Assembly: GCF_021107415.1 (NCBI RefSeq) | Contig: NZ_JAIOSW010000149.1 | Span: 1-64,000 of the forward strand | Direction: 5' to 3' | Length of the DNA stretch: 64,000 bases | Source of the DNA: Desulfobacula sp. | Lineage (GTDB): Bacteria; Desulfobacterota; Desulfobacteria; Desulfobacterales; Desulfobacteraceae | Part shown: positions 63,218-64,000 of the stretch, one piece after another | How the letters are laid out: the number at the start of each line of letters is the position of its first letter | Position numbering within the stretch: the first letter of the stretch is position 1 | Translations under genes and position numbers: made by a program | Notes under the pieces: model-generated | Told to the model about the DNA's origin: nothing | Database searches by the model: none | What the model saw: only the letters and a program-made list of their open reading frames with translations

Positions 63218-64000
63218 ACGGATCAATTCAACAGAACAAGCCAATGGTCAACAATTTTTTGACCTGGGTAATATGAACCATGAGCGGTATAATGCCATAA
63301 AGGCAAAGGTTCATCTCTCACTTGTTGACCAGCTGGATCTGGATACGGTAACTGATCTTTCCAAAAAAGAACTTGCCACAGTCATCCGTAATATCCTCAA
63401 TGAAATTACCCACAAAGAAGCCTTGCCTCTGAACATGAAAGAACGTGCCGGACTTGTGTCTGACTTGATCCATGAAATTATCGGTTTCGGTCCTCTCCAG
63501 ACCTTTCTTGAGGACGATACTATTCAGGATATCCTTGTAAACGGCCATAACCAGGTTATGGTTGAAAAAGACGGTCTGCTTTATCCCACACATGCCCGGT
63601 TCCGGGATGACAAACATTTGATGCATATTATTGATAAAATTGTAACATCTGTCGGCAGGCGTGTTGATGAGGCTTCTCCCATGGTAGATGCACGGTTGCC
63701 GGACGGCTCAAGGGTCAATGTGATTGTCCCCCCCCTGGCCCTGGACGGCCCCATGCTCTCCATCAGGAAATTTGGTAACAACAGACTGACAATGGGTGAT
63801 TTGTTGAAAAAACAGTCCATGAGTAAAGCAATGATGATTTTTTTAAAAGCAGCTATCCGCTCAAAACTTAATATCCTGGTTTCCGGCGGTACAGGAGCAG
63901 GAAAAACCACTTTGCTGAATGTGCTTTCAGAGGATATCCCGGAAAACGAGCGGGTCATCACCATAGAAGACAGTGCTGAACTCAGGCTCCATCAATTCCA
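63204..64000 (+). CDS. cpaF: Tad secretion ATPase CpaF/TadA, cut by the window end
   Basis: The ATG at 63204 lies inside the cpaE end; the frame stays open to the last base, 265 codons. The N-terminal region includes LVSDLIHEIIGFGPLQTFL and DIQDILVNGHNQVMVE-like text, then GRRVDEASPMVDARLPDGSRVNVIVPPL, and Walker A SGGTGAGKTTLLN near 63881-63916, then ITIEDSAELRL. It powers Flp pilus assembly. The C-terminal Walker B and remaining tad genes lie beyond the window. Confidence 0.92.
   Translation, partial: MKLSKRINSTEQANGQQFFDLGNMNHERYNAIKAKVHLSLVDQLDLDTVTDLSKKELATVIRNILNEITHKEALPLNMKERAGLVSDLIHEIIGFGPLQTFLEDDTIQDILVNGHNQVMVEKDGLLYPTHARFRDDKHLMHIIDKIVTSVGRRVDEASPMVDARLPDGSRVNVIVPPLALDGPMLSIRKFGNNRLTMGDLLKKQSMSKAMMIFLKAAIRSKLNILVSGGTGAGKTTLLNVLSEDIPENERVITIEDSAELRLHQF

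Noticed and set aside
1..64000. CRISPR array or rRNA genes
   Set aside because: No regularly spaced repeat series, cas gene, or rRNA-like stretch was found on either strand.

Overview
The window looks like chromosome of an anaerobic deltaproteobacterium (Desulfobacterota), most likely a Desulfobacteraceae-type sulfate reducer. This is inferred from gene content: ferredoxin-coupled 2-oxoacid oxidoreductase, a glutamate-synthase-like flavoprotein with N-terminal cysteines, SelB, a PAS-SpoIIE phosphatase, a LarE-type enzyme, AT-rich codon use, and the rpsB-tsf-pyrH-frr-uppS-cdsA-dxr-rseP order. No gene in the window fixes the species.

Layout. 1-4.8 kb: the end of an ABC1-family kinase, a flavin-binding PPOX protein, gene debris, a DUF234-type AAA ATPase behind a tandem 16-bp repeat, and a NeuC-like sugar epimerase. 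4.8-20.5 kb, minus strand: a long housekeeping array read as coaE, rho, rpmE, prfA, prmC (frameshifted), rpsB, tsf, pyrH, frr, uppS, cdsA, dxr, rseP, purL, purQ, DUF554. 20.6-22.4 kb: ndk, larE, an ABM protein and tRNA-Gln. 22.5-32.5 kb: a poorly known envelope locus with a SpoIIE phosphatase, a heme-motif beta-propeller protein, a tandemly duplicated pair (exported protein plus lipoprotein with a peptidoglycan-binding-like C-terminus), a 596-aa unknown and an OsmC protein. 32.5-43.5 kb: a GntR regulator with a 46-bp palindrome in front of korA/korB-gamma, a glutamate-synthase-like protein, GGDEF-PilZ, an operon of a BKACE enzyme with two aminotransferases, and a homocysteine methyltransferase. 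43.7-51.6 kb: a dodecin, then an interval bounded by 18-bp copies of the 3' end of tRNA-Arg, holding an orphan tRNA-Glu half, a WYL regulator/PD-(D/E)XK/unknown operon with a divergent acidic-tailed protein, an aldo/keto reductase, YchJ-like, DUF3820, YheU-like and HU genes. 51.7-57 kb: mtgA, an acyl-CoA dehydrogenase, a secreted cyclophilin, tRNA-His and selB. 57-58.1 kb: a cobalamin riboswitch with a terminator in front of an AraC-type regulator. 58.3-64 kb: a Tad pilus operon (flp, cpaA/tadV, frameshifted tadE, cpaB, cpaC, cpaE, cpaF), cut by the window end.

The most unusual parts are (i) the duplicated envelope locus, where leaders and flanks are almost identical but mature proteins have diverged, and where a neighbouring gene starts with a copied 5' end of the 596-aa gene; (ii) the tRNA-flanked island with a compact WYL/nuclease module; (iii) the B12 riboswitch controlling a transcription factor; and (iv) two genes (prmC, tadE) broken only by a one-base change in a homopolymer.
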